From Cristatella mucedo (taxonomy: Eukaryota; Bryozoa; Phylactolaemata; Cristatellidae), in assembly GCA_009760855.2 (NCBI GenBank), contig WPIO01000194.1:186001-250000 (forward strand): a stretch of DNA of 64,000 nt, given 5' to 3'. How positions within the stretch are numbered: the first letter of the stretch is position 1; each line of letters starts with the position of its first letter. A program made the translations under genes and the position numbers. Below are positions 37,377 through 49,600 of the stretch, in pieces. The notes under the pieces were generated by a model. It had not been told where the DNA came from and did not search any database. It saw nothing but the letters and a program-made list of their open reading frames with translations.

Positions 37377-37415
37377 TGCTACTGAAGCTTGGGTAGTTTA
37401 CGGTGGTTGTACAGA
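37377..37415 (-). CDS. Possible DEG/ENaC micro-exon
   Basis: 39 bases between a TATTCCCAG acceptor and a GTAAGC donor, giving VCTTTVNYPSFSS with the split codons. The phase fits both the upstream exon (ending at 41634, phase 1) and the downstream one (starting at 31160, two leading bases). A C...T.Y....S pattern is expected between the cysteine-rich segment and the pre-TM2 strand. The exon is very short and could be chance. Confidence 0.42.
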
Positions 37416-37530
37416 CTGGGAATATATTCGAACGCGATTTCAGTGCGTGTTCCAAACTGCTTGGTCTATTCGATGGTGAGGCCCACGCAAATATACGATG
37501 ACTATTTATAGACCTTTTGTTTCTTCCCAG

Positions 37531-37532
<2 letters not shown>

Positions 37533-37571
<39 letters not shown>

Positions 37572-37631
37572 CCCTCTCTCTCTCTCTCTCTCTCTCTCCC
37601 TCTCTCTCTCTCTCTCTCCCTCTCTCTCTCC

Positions 37632-37669
<38 letters not shown>

Positions 37670-37690
37670 TAGCTCTCTCACTCTCTCTGT
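37533..37690. repeat. (CT)n microsatellite
   Basis: Long CT run with CCC and CCTT interruptions. Arg/Glu and Ser/Leu repeat frames here are artefacts. Confidence 0.97.
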
Positions 37691-40600
37691 GGTGCGGATA
37701 TTAGTTCGAGCTTTAGGAGCATGGTAACAGCCGCCGTTTTGTAGGATCTGCAATTTATCCCTCGTGAGCTACAGCTCTACAGGTTGAACTTTGCTTATGC
37801 AGTAGTGCACTGAGAAAGAAGAAATTACCACTTACTGCTTGAAATGGCTACGCGTGACCAACTGTACTTACGTGATAAAACTGACAGGGATATGTGACCA
37901 AAACTCCAGTTCACGGCTGATATTGCTGTTAGGGAATGGTGCGTAGCTTACGGTCGAAATGAATTCCTCGTAATTGCAAGGCTTTGGACATTCGCAGTAC
38001 TGACTGAAGTTTTTGTTAATCATTCCTAAAACATTCCTTCGCGCGATATAGTAGCTCCGAGCACTAGTGCTACTACCTTAAACTTTGCAGCATATACTTG
38101 GACCACTGAAAAATATGAGCCATAGTTGGCAGCAGGGGAATAGTTGTCGTTGCGTTAGAAATGTGGAAGGGAGTTCCACAGTCAAGGACCAGCAGAGCTT
38201 AAGCGTCTGTTTCAATTATAAACAATCATAAAGTCAATAAAGCTTGTAGGGCAGAAGAGCTTTTAACAGCACAACCGAAGCCTAAGTGGCTTACACGCAG
38301 AGACAGTAGCCATCGTCTCATATTAGGATGAGAAAACAGAAAAGCTAGTTGGAACAACTTGGACGAAGTAAAAAGAGTAGTAGCAGCAACGTTGTAGTTG
38401 GATACCGCAAAAAATCATAGAGTCGACTGCAAAACTAACTGAAAGATATTATTATGCCCACAAGTTGCACATGTGGGTTCTAACTTTCCCGATCGAAAAA
38501 GCACAAGCAGTTTGATAAAACAGTCATTATAAGAAGTAGGCAGCCCATTTTTTAATTTTTTTGATATTCATTAGTAACACGAAAAATTTTTGAAGAAAGC
38601 AGGTGCTGTACTGTGTTCAAATAATTATGAATATATATGCCGTGAACGGATTTTTTTAGTAGACCCGTGTAACGTGACGTCTTATTCATATTCAATTAAC
38701 TAAAACCACCAACTCTTTTAAAAATAGTACACACAATGCAGGCTCTTGGATCCATGTATTATCAGAATATGTAGCATTCGTTTACCCAACAACTGCTTTG
38801 TGAATATCAAGGTATTTTAATGGCAGTCCTTCTACAAGTGAGTAAAAGAAAACAAGTTTTCAGAGTGGAGTCAAATAGTAAGATCCTTTTTTTATTAATG
38901 GCCCTAGGCTATCGTAATTTGTAAAGCTAGCGAAGGTAATTACCGGTCTTGAAACCAGAATGTTGAACACTAATGGCGTGATTAGGTTGTTAAAGATTCA
39001 CTGTTGTGCTGGCTGTTGCAGGTAATAGCTCAATTGCTTCCCCATAATTTAATCTTGAGCTTTGACTACATATAGGCTACAGAGTTTACATAATCACACC
39101 ACACAAAGAGTTTACTCTTACAGTCTTTTTTCTTTGTACAAGACTTCAACGCCACACTTTACCTGCATTTCTTTGGTGACATTATCTTAATACTAAGAAT
39201 TAGTGTGCATACAAAAAACCTCCACCCAGTATTGAGGTGCAGCAGCTGTGGCTAGAGGAGGGCATTTCTGAATTAAGTTGCAATTTAAGGAAAGAAATAT
39301 TGATAGGAAAAATATTTTCCAAGTAGCTTCATTCGCCACTTTTCTCCACACAAATATGATGGAGTAGGATGACGAAGTGAGGTAAATGCTCAATATTAGC
39401 AGCCTAATCATCTATCAAGCTGTCTCAAATAAAATGGACTTCTGAAATAAAAAAAACAGATACAAAGTTTAGTAATTCAACATTTTGTATAGTAGAAAAG
39501 ATGACTTGGTTCAGGTGTCGGCTTTACTGACATTCGAAGTTCAATTCACTGCACAATAATGAAAAAAACAGAACAAAAATGAATTGGACTGTGATCCAAG
39601 TTTTCAGTGACTTTACAATGTGGTTAGGGGGATTTAAATTTTTTATACATTTAGATTTGAGATATATTAGGCCTCCTGTGATTGGCATATGTACTCAGCA
39701 TGCAAATCTTCGATTGTTGAACATAACTTTGAAGTTTTAAAATGCGAAAGCAACCAATTATTTTGTGCACGAAAAATCACTTACGTAACAGGTCTCACTT
39801 ATTTTTTTGAAACGATCTATCTAAAATGGGGATCAGAGCATAACAAATAGGCAGCTCTTGTCGAACACCTTGAGCAGGATTTACATAGAGAGATCATTTG
39901 AAGGCCAAGGCTAATGTACAATTAAAACGGTAGGGCATTGAGTGAGGCCTCATCGGCTATTCGTAATCCTTATCTCAATTGTTTTTAAAGTTGAATGCTG
40001 TCATCGAGATTGACGACAATTGCCCACAGCTCCTGAATGACTGAAGAAGTGCTCGTTTGGATAAAAATGCTACTGGTAATGTTATGAGGTATACATAGAA
40101 CCACAAATGCAGTACCGCCGCTTTGAATCGAATCTAACTGGAAAATATCTGCCGCACAAGTGCAACAATGATTTTTTGGTATTTTGCTTCACATATATTA
40201 GATTTCACCCTCTAAATTGTCAGTCTATATTCGCTGATTGACTACAAAATTTATCATCGAAATTTCCTTTCGACCCTTATCAAGGAGATGATTGATTCAA
40301 ATAATGTATCAGCCTCAAAGAAGGTGCACTGTCTACTATAAATGTAAGTATTTTCAGAAGCCAATCAAATGCATTGTCCGTATGCATGCAAGCGTTGCTT
40401 AAGCAACTGGCTGGGCAAATAATGTAAAACGGTCGAAGTGGGCATTATCCATACGTTTTCACATAGCTCCTGCACTTTTACACATCTCCTCTCGAATACA
40501 TTTAAAAGGAAAGAAAGGCCACTGCACAAAATTGATCCGTGTTTTCAGGTTATACCTTTGTTAAGGATATTCGAAGTACATAAACACATTTTCCATAGAA

Positions 40601-41633
40601 GAAAACTCTAGAAAGTATAATTATATGGCTTAGAACATAGTTCTATCGAGGATTTTAAATTTTCTTGTGGTAATCAAATCTTATCAAATTCTTTTGATAA
40701 CACCGTATTATGATTTTCACTACAACGTTTTCTCACATGATAGTTTCATGTGTTGCATATCTTACCACAGCCACGATAAAAAAACATTATTCGAGAATAA
40801 AACGAGTCCTTTTTGGCTATGGCTTAGTAGATAGCAATGATAATCTTTTCCATGGCTATCCTAATGAAATATGAATGAATAGCAGTGGTGGTATAGACAA
40901 AGTCATTAACATTACGAATTAGCTCGCATATACAAAGTAGAGCCGATTCTCATAAAAACAGGATATAATAATAATTGAGATGGTCAGTTCGGGTTAGTAA
41001 GCAGAAACTATGCCGAAAAATTCTTAGTCGCAACAGCTGCTTTCGCAGGTAGAGATTATGATGCTCATGCGAATCTGCTAGAAGTCTCCTGTAGTAAGAC
41101 GGATCTATCGTGTTATTATTCTATAAGTTTTTAAGTTGCAATTTGTTTTAGATTTATATATGTCATGGTTATTATATGGAAATTAAGTTAGCAGTAGTTG
41201 TAATTGTAAAGGATAATACGCACTTGGCAATCTCTGAATAGTACCTGTGTGATTTTGTAGGTTTTTCAAACATGGTACAGTGCATGTCAATAACCTTGAT
41301 TATTGCATCTCTCGCTGTCGTTTGTAAAGAGCCGGGGAATGGATATTTTTAGTTTCTCTTGAGTTTTAGACGAATTAATTATAATTATTGCTGTAACCGA
41401 ATATGGTAACTACTCAAGAGACTCCAAAAGTAATTAAATAATAGTTCCAAGAGGGGGCAATACAGTTTCAATAAACAATATTTTCCGACACTCGTATTTC
41501 CAAATGGCCGACAAATTAAATTAGTCCAAATTGACCGACAGCTGAATCCTTTATCTACAATGTTGAACTTCGAGGCCCTTTTTAGCTTTTAATAATACGA
41601 AACTTGGAATGTACACTGTACATAAATACTTAC
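37691..41633. other. Intron; long AT-rich stretch
   Basis: About 3.9 kb with no repeat family or coding exon recognised. The minus frame at 39193-39411 is hydrophobic but has no DEG/ENaC motif and no good splice borders. Confidence 0.45.
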
Positions 41634-41838
41634 CTTCCATTTTAGCAGCACAGCCAAGAGTGTCGTCGATGTTGCACAGATTGGAGGTATTTGGATAAAA
41701 GTAAGGTATGCATGAGCAATTTTGTTCAATTAGCTTCATTTTGCATTCTGCTTCACACGTTGAAAGAGTGTAGGTGTCAAAAAATTCGAGTTGTTGATTA
41801 GGCTCGCATTCACCTTCTGGTGGCTCGATATTTTCATA
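41634..41838 (-). CDS. DEG/ENaC cysteine-rich exon
   Basis: 205 bases with acceptor ATACTTTTTAG and donor GTAAGT, open throughout and starting in phase 0. The peptide includes GECEPNQQLEFFDTYTLS, then CEAECKMKLIEQNCSCIPYF, then a C at the CNIDDTLGC stretch. This is the family pattern YT.S.C..EC......C.C.P...P......C. in the thumb/palm region, where disulfides stabilise the extracellular domain. The previous exon ends in phase 0, as required. This is the strongest single piece of evidence for the gene. Confidence 0.85.
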
Positions 41839-42243
41839 CTAAAAAGTATCAGGTAATTTTATAGATGGATGATATCTTTAAAAAGATGTCCGGTAGTATT
41901 GGGAGTTATCCCCCAAAATGGCCGCCAATAGGGGAGTTGTCCCTCCAAAAGCATGTTTATAAAATATTGTACGAAGACCAGTAAACTGATTGGCATGAAA
42001 ATTGGCACGAAGAGCACTGGTAGCATTACCTATCGTTTGATGTATAATAGCTGCTGTTTTGACCTTCTTATGACCTTTAAAAGTCCAAAGTCACGTATAG
42101 CACTGCTGGTTAAATCAGTTCCAATTTTTTTCGAGGATTAAAACGTAATTGTAGAAACATGGCAAACAGCTTAAAAAATGCAAGACAAGCGACTGGAGAC
42201 TTACCACTCACAAAAAACTTTAAAAAAAAATTTGACATCTTCA
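41839..42243. other. Intron; no clear feature
   Basis: Short non-LINE sequence between the exon and the next LINE. The Met-led part of the 218-codon plus frame that starts at 42159 lies here, but LINE similarity begins only at about 42244. Confidence 0.5.
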
Positions 42244-43205
42244 ACTTACTAGTTATGGGCAAACCTAGTGTTATTCAGAAATTGGAAAGGCTGACTTTCA
42301 AAATTGGCTCTGCCAGCATATCTCCAGTTGCATCAGCTCGAAATCTAGGTGTCATATTCCAAAGCGACCTCTCATTAGACGACCACATCAGCTCCACAGT
42401 CAAATCAGCCTATTTTCAGCTTCATAGCATTGCTAAAATTAGGGCTTGTTTAGATAAGGATACCACGTCCAAGTTGGTCCATGCATTCGTGACATCTCCT
42501 CTCGACTTCTGCAACTCACTGCTTACTGGCCTACCAGCATGTGCGATCAGGCGATTGCAGCTGGTGCAAAACTCTGCAGCTAGGCTTGTCTGTCGTGAGC
42601 GTAGCAGTTGCCACATTACTCCACTTCTCGCCGACCTGCACTGGTGTTACCAGTCAAGCAACGGATTGACTTCAAGGTTTTGTCGCTCACTTTTAGGTCT
42701 CTTCATTCTATGGCTCCAGCCTATCTTTCAGAGATACTACCCCATCAGGCAAAGCATCGTACCACTTGCTTTTTTCGGAATCCAACAGTCTAGAAATACC
42801 TCGTACAAACCTTAAATCCTTTGGAGACCGTGCATTTAGCTCGTATGCTCCCACAGCCTGGAACTCCCTCCCGACCTGCATCAGAACATCCCCTGACCTG
42901 ACCACATTTAAAAGAAACTTAAAAAAACATACCTATTTAGGACAGCATTTAGTGGGTCCTTGTGATTCGTCCTCGATGTGCTTATGCGTGCTGACACTGT
43001 TCATGCTGCCACTAACCACATTTGCATGCTGACCCAGTGCATGTAACCCCTAACCATGTTATTCATTTTGTTTGTTTTTCAAGCATGATTTTACTTACTA
43101 TTCTATTGCGTATCACTTTGCAGCAAATGTAAAGCGCCTAGAAAGAGATTAAGTTCTCTGAGGGCGCTTTATCAAGTGCAATATTATTATTATTATTATT
43201 ATCGA
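42244..43205 (+). mobile_element. LINE (L2/CR1-like), 5'-truncated
   Basis: Open for much of the C-terminal reverse-transcriptase region (LLVMGKPSV, SARNLGVIFQ, SAARLVCRERSS), with frameshifts after about 42640 and near 42780. The 3' UTR has the CCCCTAACCATGTTATTC subtype. The hairpin tail and ATT run end at 43205. Inserted in a channel intron, antisense to the gene. Confidence 0.9.
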
Positions 43206-46200
43206 CTGTCATCACGAACACACCCACGGACACTTTGTCACAGGCACATTATATGCATACACACCCATCATGCATACATGTGGAGGGGTGAGTTTAGAGG
43301 CACGTGAGCTCCACCTATATTCCAAGTTTTCACATAGATCGGCGCAGTATCAACCAAGTTGTAGAATTTACCAGGTACCATGTACTACTGCTGTGACAGC
43401 ACTCAGAGAAGCCAACTGTAAGGTGCCAAAGCATGTAGGTGACATGGAATAACAAGTGTTTACTATATTTGTCGCCATACAACATTGAAACACATACTTA
43501 GGAGCATGTACTTCAAATTTCACCTTGATTGGGTCACAAGTAGCCTACCTGTGACATTTTTACGCCATGTGAGTGAAAGGATGACAAAGGCTTAGCACGA
43601 TAAAACACAGCCAGTTTTGACCAAAACAAGTCAATCTACTGAGGTCCAATACGCATGCGATAAGGCTGGAATGATTCTGTAACTACAATCAATCATACAT
43701 TCCAAAGTTTTTAAGGATATCGGATCATCATTTTAGGAGATATGACATAAATGACAGCAGGCATTGGACTGTCGTATGCAGATGAACTTGAGAACTCCAA
43801 GGTATAACCAAGAGGCAGCACTAGGAAACGCTATAATCACATGAACAATTCAATAAATAGATAAATATGGATCTTAGGAAAAGGTCAACCTAACAAGAAC
43901 CTTATACAGCCTAAGCAGATCATATCCGCGATAGGTCTCATACGGCAGGCCGGCAATCCAGGGTACTGCCGGGCGGCTCACTGGCATTCGCCAATACAAA
44001 TATCTAACTAGTAACGACATAAATGAGAAATTGAAATCACGTAAATGTCCTTGAATAGAAATAAATCAACCTTTTCAGACTGGCTTCCAGTAAACGACGC
44101 ACTAGTTCCATCCAAGTCACCACGCTGACCGGCCGCCGAACAAAGGACTACTCGCGGCCGTCGCCACATGCGTTATGGCGGCTACAGGAACTGGATCAGC
44201 TGTCCCAGGATTCATGCGGTGCCGTGATAATGGACTCCTTAGTTACGGCGGCCCCGGCAGCAGTAAATTCTCAATACATTATCCCTAATGTTCGTCTACT
44301 GGCCGAAACGACAGTCACTTCCGGTTTGTGATCTGATGTAAACATACCAATGTTAGCAGGTTTCTGCCAAGTACATAAGGAGTGGGCCTTGGAATGCCGT
44401 TTACTGCCGGTTGCTATGGGCGGGGCGGGGAAGCAGAGGCAGGACTAGACACTCTGCCGATAGGGGGTTTACTCTTTTATCATCTTGTTGTACTACCAGG
44501 ACGTGTGATCTCGAGGGGCGTGTCATTTCCGGAAATTCTTTACGTTTTATCATTTCCCAGTTATTTGTTAAGGGTCCGTTTAGGGCAGAATAGCTTGTAT
44601 TCGCAGAGTTCACCAGAAAACCGCAGTTCCGGCTCAGTTATTTTTTCAAACAAAATTATTTTTTGTTGAGCTCGATGTACGACTTCCGGCTTAGATAGGC
44701 CTAACATAATAATTTTTATTGACCATGTTCCAGTCATCTTACAACCACCAAAATTTGAGCTTGCATTTATAACTAGTTTATGTTTAATACGCGAATTTTC
44801 AAATACATTGACCACTTTTTTTGTGGACCTACCTCCTGATTTCGGAGGCTACCCCCTTAAAGATATATCTCATAATATCGTGCTTTGTTTTACCATTTAC
44901 AAATTGCTAGTAAGACATTTGGATCACTTAGCGTACTAGAAAAATAATATTATTATCGTAATAGCTATAGGGATTCATCGAGGTTTCTAAATGTCATTAG
45001 CAGCTAGGATGTAAGCAAAAGCTGTGCTGAGTTTTGCTGGTAGCTTGCATTCTCGTTCTCTATCGAGAGGCATTAGCAATACGGGAAGTAAGTGCACGGA
45101 ATTTTTGGTTGCCCATTCTTTATTATTGTCTAGTAAACAGTGCATCCTTATTTATATAAACAGACGGGCTGTAGTTCAACGTGGTTATATGTTAAATTCC
45201 TTCATTACCAGATAAAGGATTACAAACAATCTTCTTCAGTACGACAGTATCGCATGCATTTTTATCATATAGAGATATTTTTGAAAACAGGAAAATGCAT
45301 ATTAAATTTTTGAACATTTTTCCTTTAAGGAGATTCAATATGTATGATTTTTCTATGCTCACCTTTTTTTAACTTTTTCATTGGCAATCACACAGGGGCA
45401 TGACGCATTACTCGAAATTGCGAGCTTCCAAAGCTTTCTCATTCAAATTTGGCGTAGTTATACTTAATGCCAAGCATTTTAGCTTCCGGTAGTGCTCAGA
45501 ATGGCAGCTCATTAATTGCCTTTAATGGTCTGCATGCGATGGTTTTTAGTCACTAAGTTTTAAATAGAACAATAGATGTGCAGATGCCAGCAAATTCTTA
45601 AAGGACATTCTAAATGTTTTATTGTTATTTTTGAATTCTCTTTGCAATAAAATGCTGGCACATTGAATATATTGTCTGTCGAAAAGTTTAAGTTTGAAAT
45701 GATTGGCGTCTCTCAATTAATTGTATTTAAACTTTCAAGATCTTTCTCTATGCAGTTCGATTAAAAACCATTAACGTTTATTGAGAATCCATAATATAGC
45801 TGATTAACTAGGTAATTATGAATAAGCTTCTTCATTCCAAATACTACAGGCAAATATTAACGTTTGTGCGTGACTGTGTAGCTCGTTGCTGGTTACCTTT
45901 CTCAAAGCTTAAAACTGTGCTTGAAAATAAATTTATTTCTGATAGCAGTTTAAGGGTGGGGAAATGTATATGCAAGAAATTCTATAGTGCTCAGCTGTGA
46001 TTGAGCCGTACCGAGCTTCGGGGTTGACTGCCAGCCTTCCAGCCCTTCCCAGCAGCCAACAGAAGTCGATCTTTGATATTGGCTTTTCTTTTCTTAGCTA
46101 TTATTTGAACCTTATATTAATTGTTCGGGCCGTCAAGATTCGTTTCTACCGGAAGCTTTACCCGACTGTTGGCTACTGTTTTTTTGAGCTTAAAACCGTT

Positions 46201-47321
46201 CTGACGTTCCTGCGAGGTAATTTATTTGCGCAAAACTTAAAAACGAATTCGTTATTTACAATGTAGCAAAATCAGTGCATACGTTTAATCTTTTTTTCCC
46301 ATGGGCAAAAATCCTCATACAAATCACTGGCCCCCACATTTGTGTGAGTTTGACTTTTTAATTGCTTTCTAACCTGCAGTCTCCGAGGGTAACTAAAAAT
46401 ATGGCTTACAACAGCCAAAACATTATCATTTCTATAGGAAAAACGCATCTTAAATTGTTAGAAGTAACATTTAATAAATTCAAGAAAATTGAATAATTTA
46501 TACGACAAAAATAAAATGCTCTTCACAGTAGTGATTGGTGCAAACATTTCGGATTTTTTAGTGATTACTGATTAATTGAGTTTTGAACCTAAACCTGGAG
46601 ATATAATCGGCAGCGGATTGATTCTGATCAACGGTTAACAGTGGGTTTTGCATTGCTCATAGTGCCTGCTACGTATTTCTGGAATAAAATGATGAAGCAC
46701 ACGGCAGTGCTAGTAACCATGTTATATATCCTTCTCAATTTAAAAGCATAGGAAAATTAATAAAACATTTTAAAATTGAGAAGAAAATAGGTCATGGCCT
46801 CTAATTTAAAAGTAGAATATATCAATAGGCTAAACAGTTTTATGCATTAGCACCTTGAAAACAATGACAAATATACTTTTACACTCCAATTTAGCTGCAC
46901 TTCAGCCGATTAGTGTTTAAATGCGTTGCACTAGTATACAAAATAATTGAATAGCCATAATTTGATATGACGATATGAAGGAATGGAGATTTGTAAATAT
47001 CTGCTCTTGATATTCCGCAAAATTAATGTGTAGACTTGTTAGCGGTATGTGGAAAAGTGTACCATAGCTTAAAATCCAAGGCGGCTTTAGGTATACAATC
47101 TACAGTTATTAATAAATTTCGTCTCTTCCAAACAAATCATTTTTATTTATCCTCAAAAAGGAAGTTCATTGGCTTAACGAAGTTCATAGTATTCGGTGGC
47201 TAACAAAAAACAAATCCAATTCCTCTCTAAAGCGCTTTGGGTTGGCTCAGGCAGACAACCCGATCTTCATACGTGATATACCAACTACTTAAATGAAGGT
47301 AGACGAAATCTCGTTCCTTAC
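43206..47321. other. Intron; no clear feature
   Basis: About 4 kb. A GC-richer part at about 44090-44270 and 44390-44540 has CpGs but no domain. Short frames near 45818-46266 show no motif. Confidence 0.45.
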
Positions 47322-47488
47322 CTCTGTGCGTCTGATTTTTTCCCAATTGCAGCATAAAATACCGGCCCCCACGGAGATTCCAGACGGGACCGTAGGATCA
47401 GGGTGGTCATTCTTGGAATGAACTAACACCTTCAAAACCCAATATAGGGCCTCCCCATTTGTCATGAGTGACTCCCGAGTAAATCGTC
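47322..47488 (-). CDS. DEG/ENaC exon (GI.V.IHS segment)
   Basis: Acceptor CATTTTAG and donor GTAAGG; 167 bases, open, with two leading bases and ending in phase 0. The peptide has YWVLKVLVHSKNDHPDP, SGISVGAGI and WEKIRRTE. It matches the family segment in which G..V.IH......P.P is followed by G..V..G and a basic I.RT. It joins in phase to the exon at 41838. Confidence 0.78.
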
Positions 47489-47574
47489 CTAAAATGGTCG
47501 AAGCATCGAGAAGTAAAAACGTGGAGACCATGTTGGATATTTAAAAAACAGGCAGCTACTAAAAAAAAGCTTAC

Positions 47575-47745
47575 CGCTTGTAACGTTGGAAAGTAGAACT
47601 CTAATCCATTAGCTTCGGGTGCATGAGGGGTCTGCTGCAAAGGCAAAACTTCAGCCGAGTAAGTATCGCCTCCAATGCTGTCAAAGGTCATCCTTAGTAA
47701 ACTTCTTTTGGTAAAAAGTGTAGCAATTGCCATAGCTCGTCATTT
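47575..47745 (-). pseudogene. DEG/ENaC exon with YGNCYTF, frame broken
   Basis: One frame begins MTSYGNCYTFYQKKF, the hallmark (F/Y)GNCYTFN segment, and meets a stop soon after. A second frame then reads FDSIGGDTYSAEV and EANGLEFYF, like the G..(N)GL.L.L segment that should follow. The donor (GTAAGC after 47575) has the phase of the first frame. At least one indel is therefore needed. The 5' border is unclear: a run of 14 A on the plus strand lies where the acceptor is expected. Confidence 0.68.
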
Positions 47746-48617
47746 GGTGGCGGAAAAAAAAAAAAAATAGACCACAATGGCCTTATGTAGTGGGCTTATT
47801 TTAGTGAAAAAATTGTTGGCCCCCATGAATTCAGACGTTACCCAGAATGAGATGCTAGTGCTTGTTACAAAAAAAATGAGTGAAGCAAGTACAGAAACCA
47901 ATGCCTTGGGCAGGCTTCACTCAGAGAGCGAGAGGTAGTAGCCATTGAGAGCAATAACTGTCCACAGAGCAACTTCCTTTAAAAAAAAAATATGCAAAGT
48001 ATTGCAGTGCCATTTAAGAGGTGGATGCACAAGTCGATGATGACAATTACGATAATAATGTATGCTGACAAATCTTTTCTAATCGCCGTGGGTTTATATC
48101 GAAACGTTCATCATTTTCTATCAAAAAGTCAAGAAAGTGAAAAATAGGACAAAAGCTACATTATCCCATTGATAGAGCTGGCTCTTTATAAGTTTTCAAC
48201 AATTTTTTACCTCCCCGGAAAGCCACAAACCTTTCATAAGGACAAGATATGCCAAAGATCACACGGCTCCTCTTAACAACAATTTGGGATCTACTGATTA
48301 TCCCGTGTCCAAAAATTAGCAACATTTCTATATACAAAATGGAAAATTAAATGAAGAAATTAAAAAATAATTTTTTTTGGAACCCAGGTGTTTTAGCAAA
48401 CTGAGCAATGGAAATATTTTAGCTTTCAATGTGGGCTTTATGTAGTATTTGTCGAGCAGCGTACGACACCATTGTAGGCGTTCTGATTCACAGTTACCCT
48501 TTATCTGAAAACGAATTTCAGCAGGTCAAAAGATAATTTCCGGCTTTTTTTAACTAGAGAAAAGTCCAAGGAAATGGGCATGGTCAGACTAGAATAACTC
48601 CATATAAGTCGGGTCAC
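47746..48617. other. Intron; no clear feature
   Basis: No repeat family or exon recognised. Confidence 0.4.
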
Positions 48618-49130
48618 GTGGCACTAGTTAAGCCTCGTCCCCCCCCTGAAACATCGACAAATCAATGCCAGCAATTATTCCCGAAAACGAAAAACCTACA
48701 AACCGTTGGAGACCATGCCCTTTTTTTGTTTGTATGCTCCTATAGCCAGAAAACTCCCGCTTACCCACCCCACGTCAGAAAAGCCCCAATACTTGCACTT
48801 TTAAAAAGAAGCTTTAAATCAAACCTTTTTTCCATTACCAGTATTTGGCGAGTCCTGTTTTTCCTGTTTTATTCGGTCCTTTCGTGTGCATGTATCCACT
48901 TTACTTGATCGTGTCCGCCCCCCCTGCTGCTTACTGAGCCTGTGGCTTGAGGAATGTTACTAACCAACCAATTTTTGTTAATGCCTTTATTGCCTTTATT
49001 CGCCAGTATTTGTAATGTGCCTAGAGAAGAGAGAGAGAAAGAAAGAGAGAGAGAGAGAGAGAGAGTGAGAGAGAGAGATTTAGTTCTCTAAGTAGCTATA
49101 CACGTTTTACTATTATTATTTCATTAAAAC
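48618..49130 (+). mobile_element. Decayed LINE 3' end with GA expansion
   Basis: The frame TVGDHALFLFVCSYSQKTPA...LKRSFKSNLF follows the LINE ending (SFGDRAFSSYAPKAWNSLP...FKRNLKTHLF). The tail hairpin is present, but its inner AGAGAGAGA has grown to a 50-bp GA tract at about 49029-49078, followed by TTTAGTTCTCTAAG and an ATT run. Confidence 0.72.
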
Positions 49131-49600
49131 TGTTATTTTCCCCCCACCTAAGTAATGTGGATTTACGGTGGCTGAAAAAGCCCTCTGAAGCTAAGCCCTG
49201 CCCTTGGTTTTTTGAAAGTCACTATTTACAACATAAAAACCAACTTTTTTTACGCAGATCCACTCATTCCTCATATACCAGTTTAAATCAATTTTCCAAG
49301 GTGGTGTTGCCCCTCGCGGCCCTCGGGCGGACGCTCCTAGCTTGGTGGGTGGACCTTTACTTGATTTCTCCGTAATACCTTCGGGTATTTCCGCTGCTAT
49401 CTTTCGCTGTGACTAATTTTTTATGAAGCTGTCCTCGGATATGCTACACAAAAAAAAACAGGAACCCCTGCTTAGTATAAGATGCGATTTCGCCATTAGG
49501 TCGATACCTACCGGCCTGGCCTTCTCTGGCGGGTGAGTGAGAACCTACCTGCATCCTGCGTTTCGCCCCATCAACAGCTCGGCTATCAAACCTACGACTC
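49131..49600. other. Intron; no clear feature
   Basis: Lies 5' of the next LINE; may hold part of its untranslated or ORF1 region. Confidence 0.35.

Noticed and set aside
37498-37753. Ser/Leu and Arg/Glu repeat frames
   Set aside because: Translations of the (CT)n tract.
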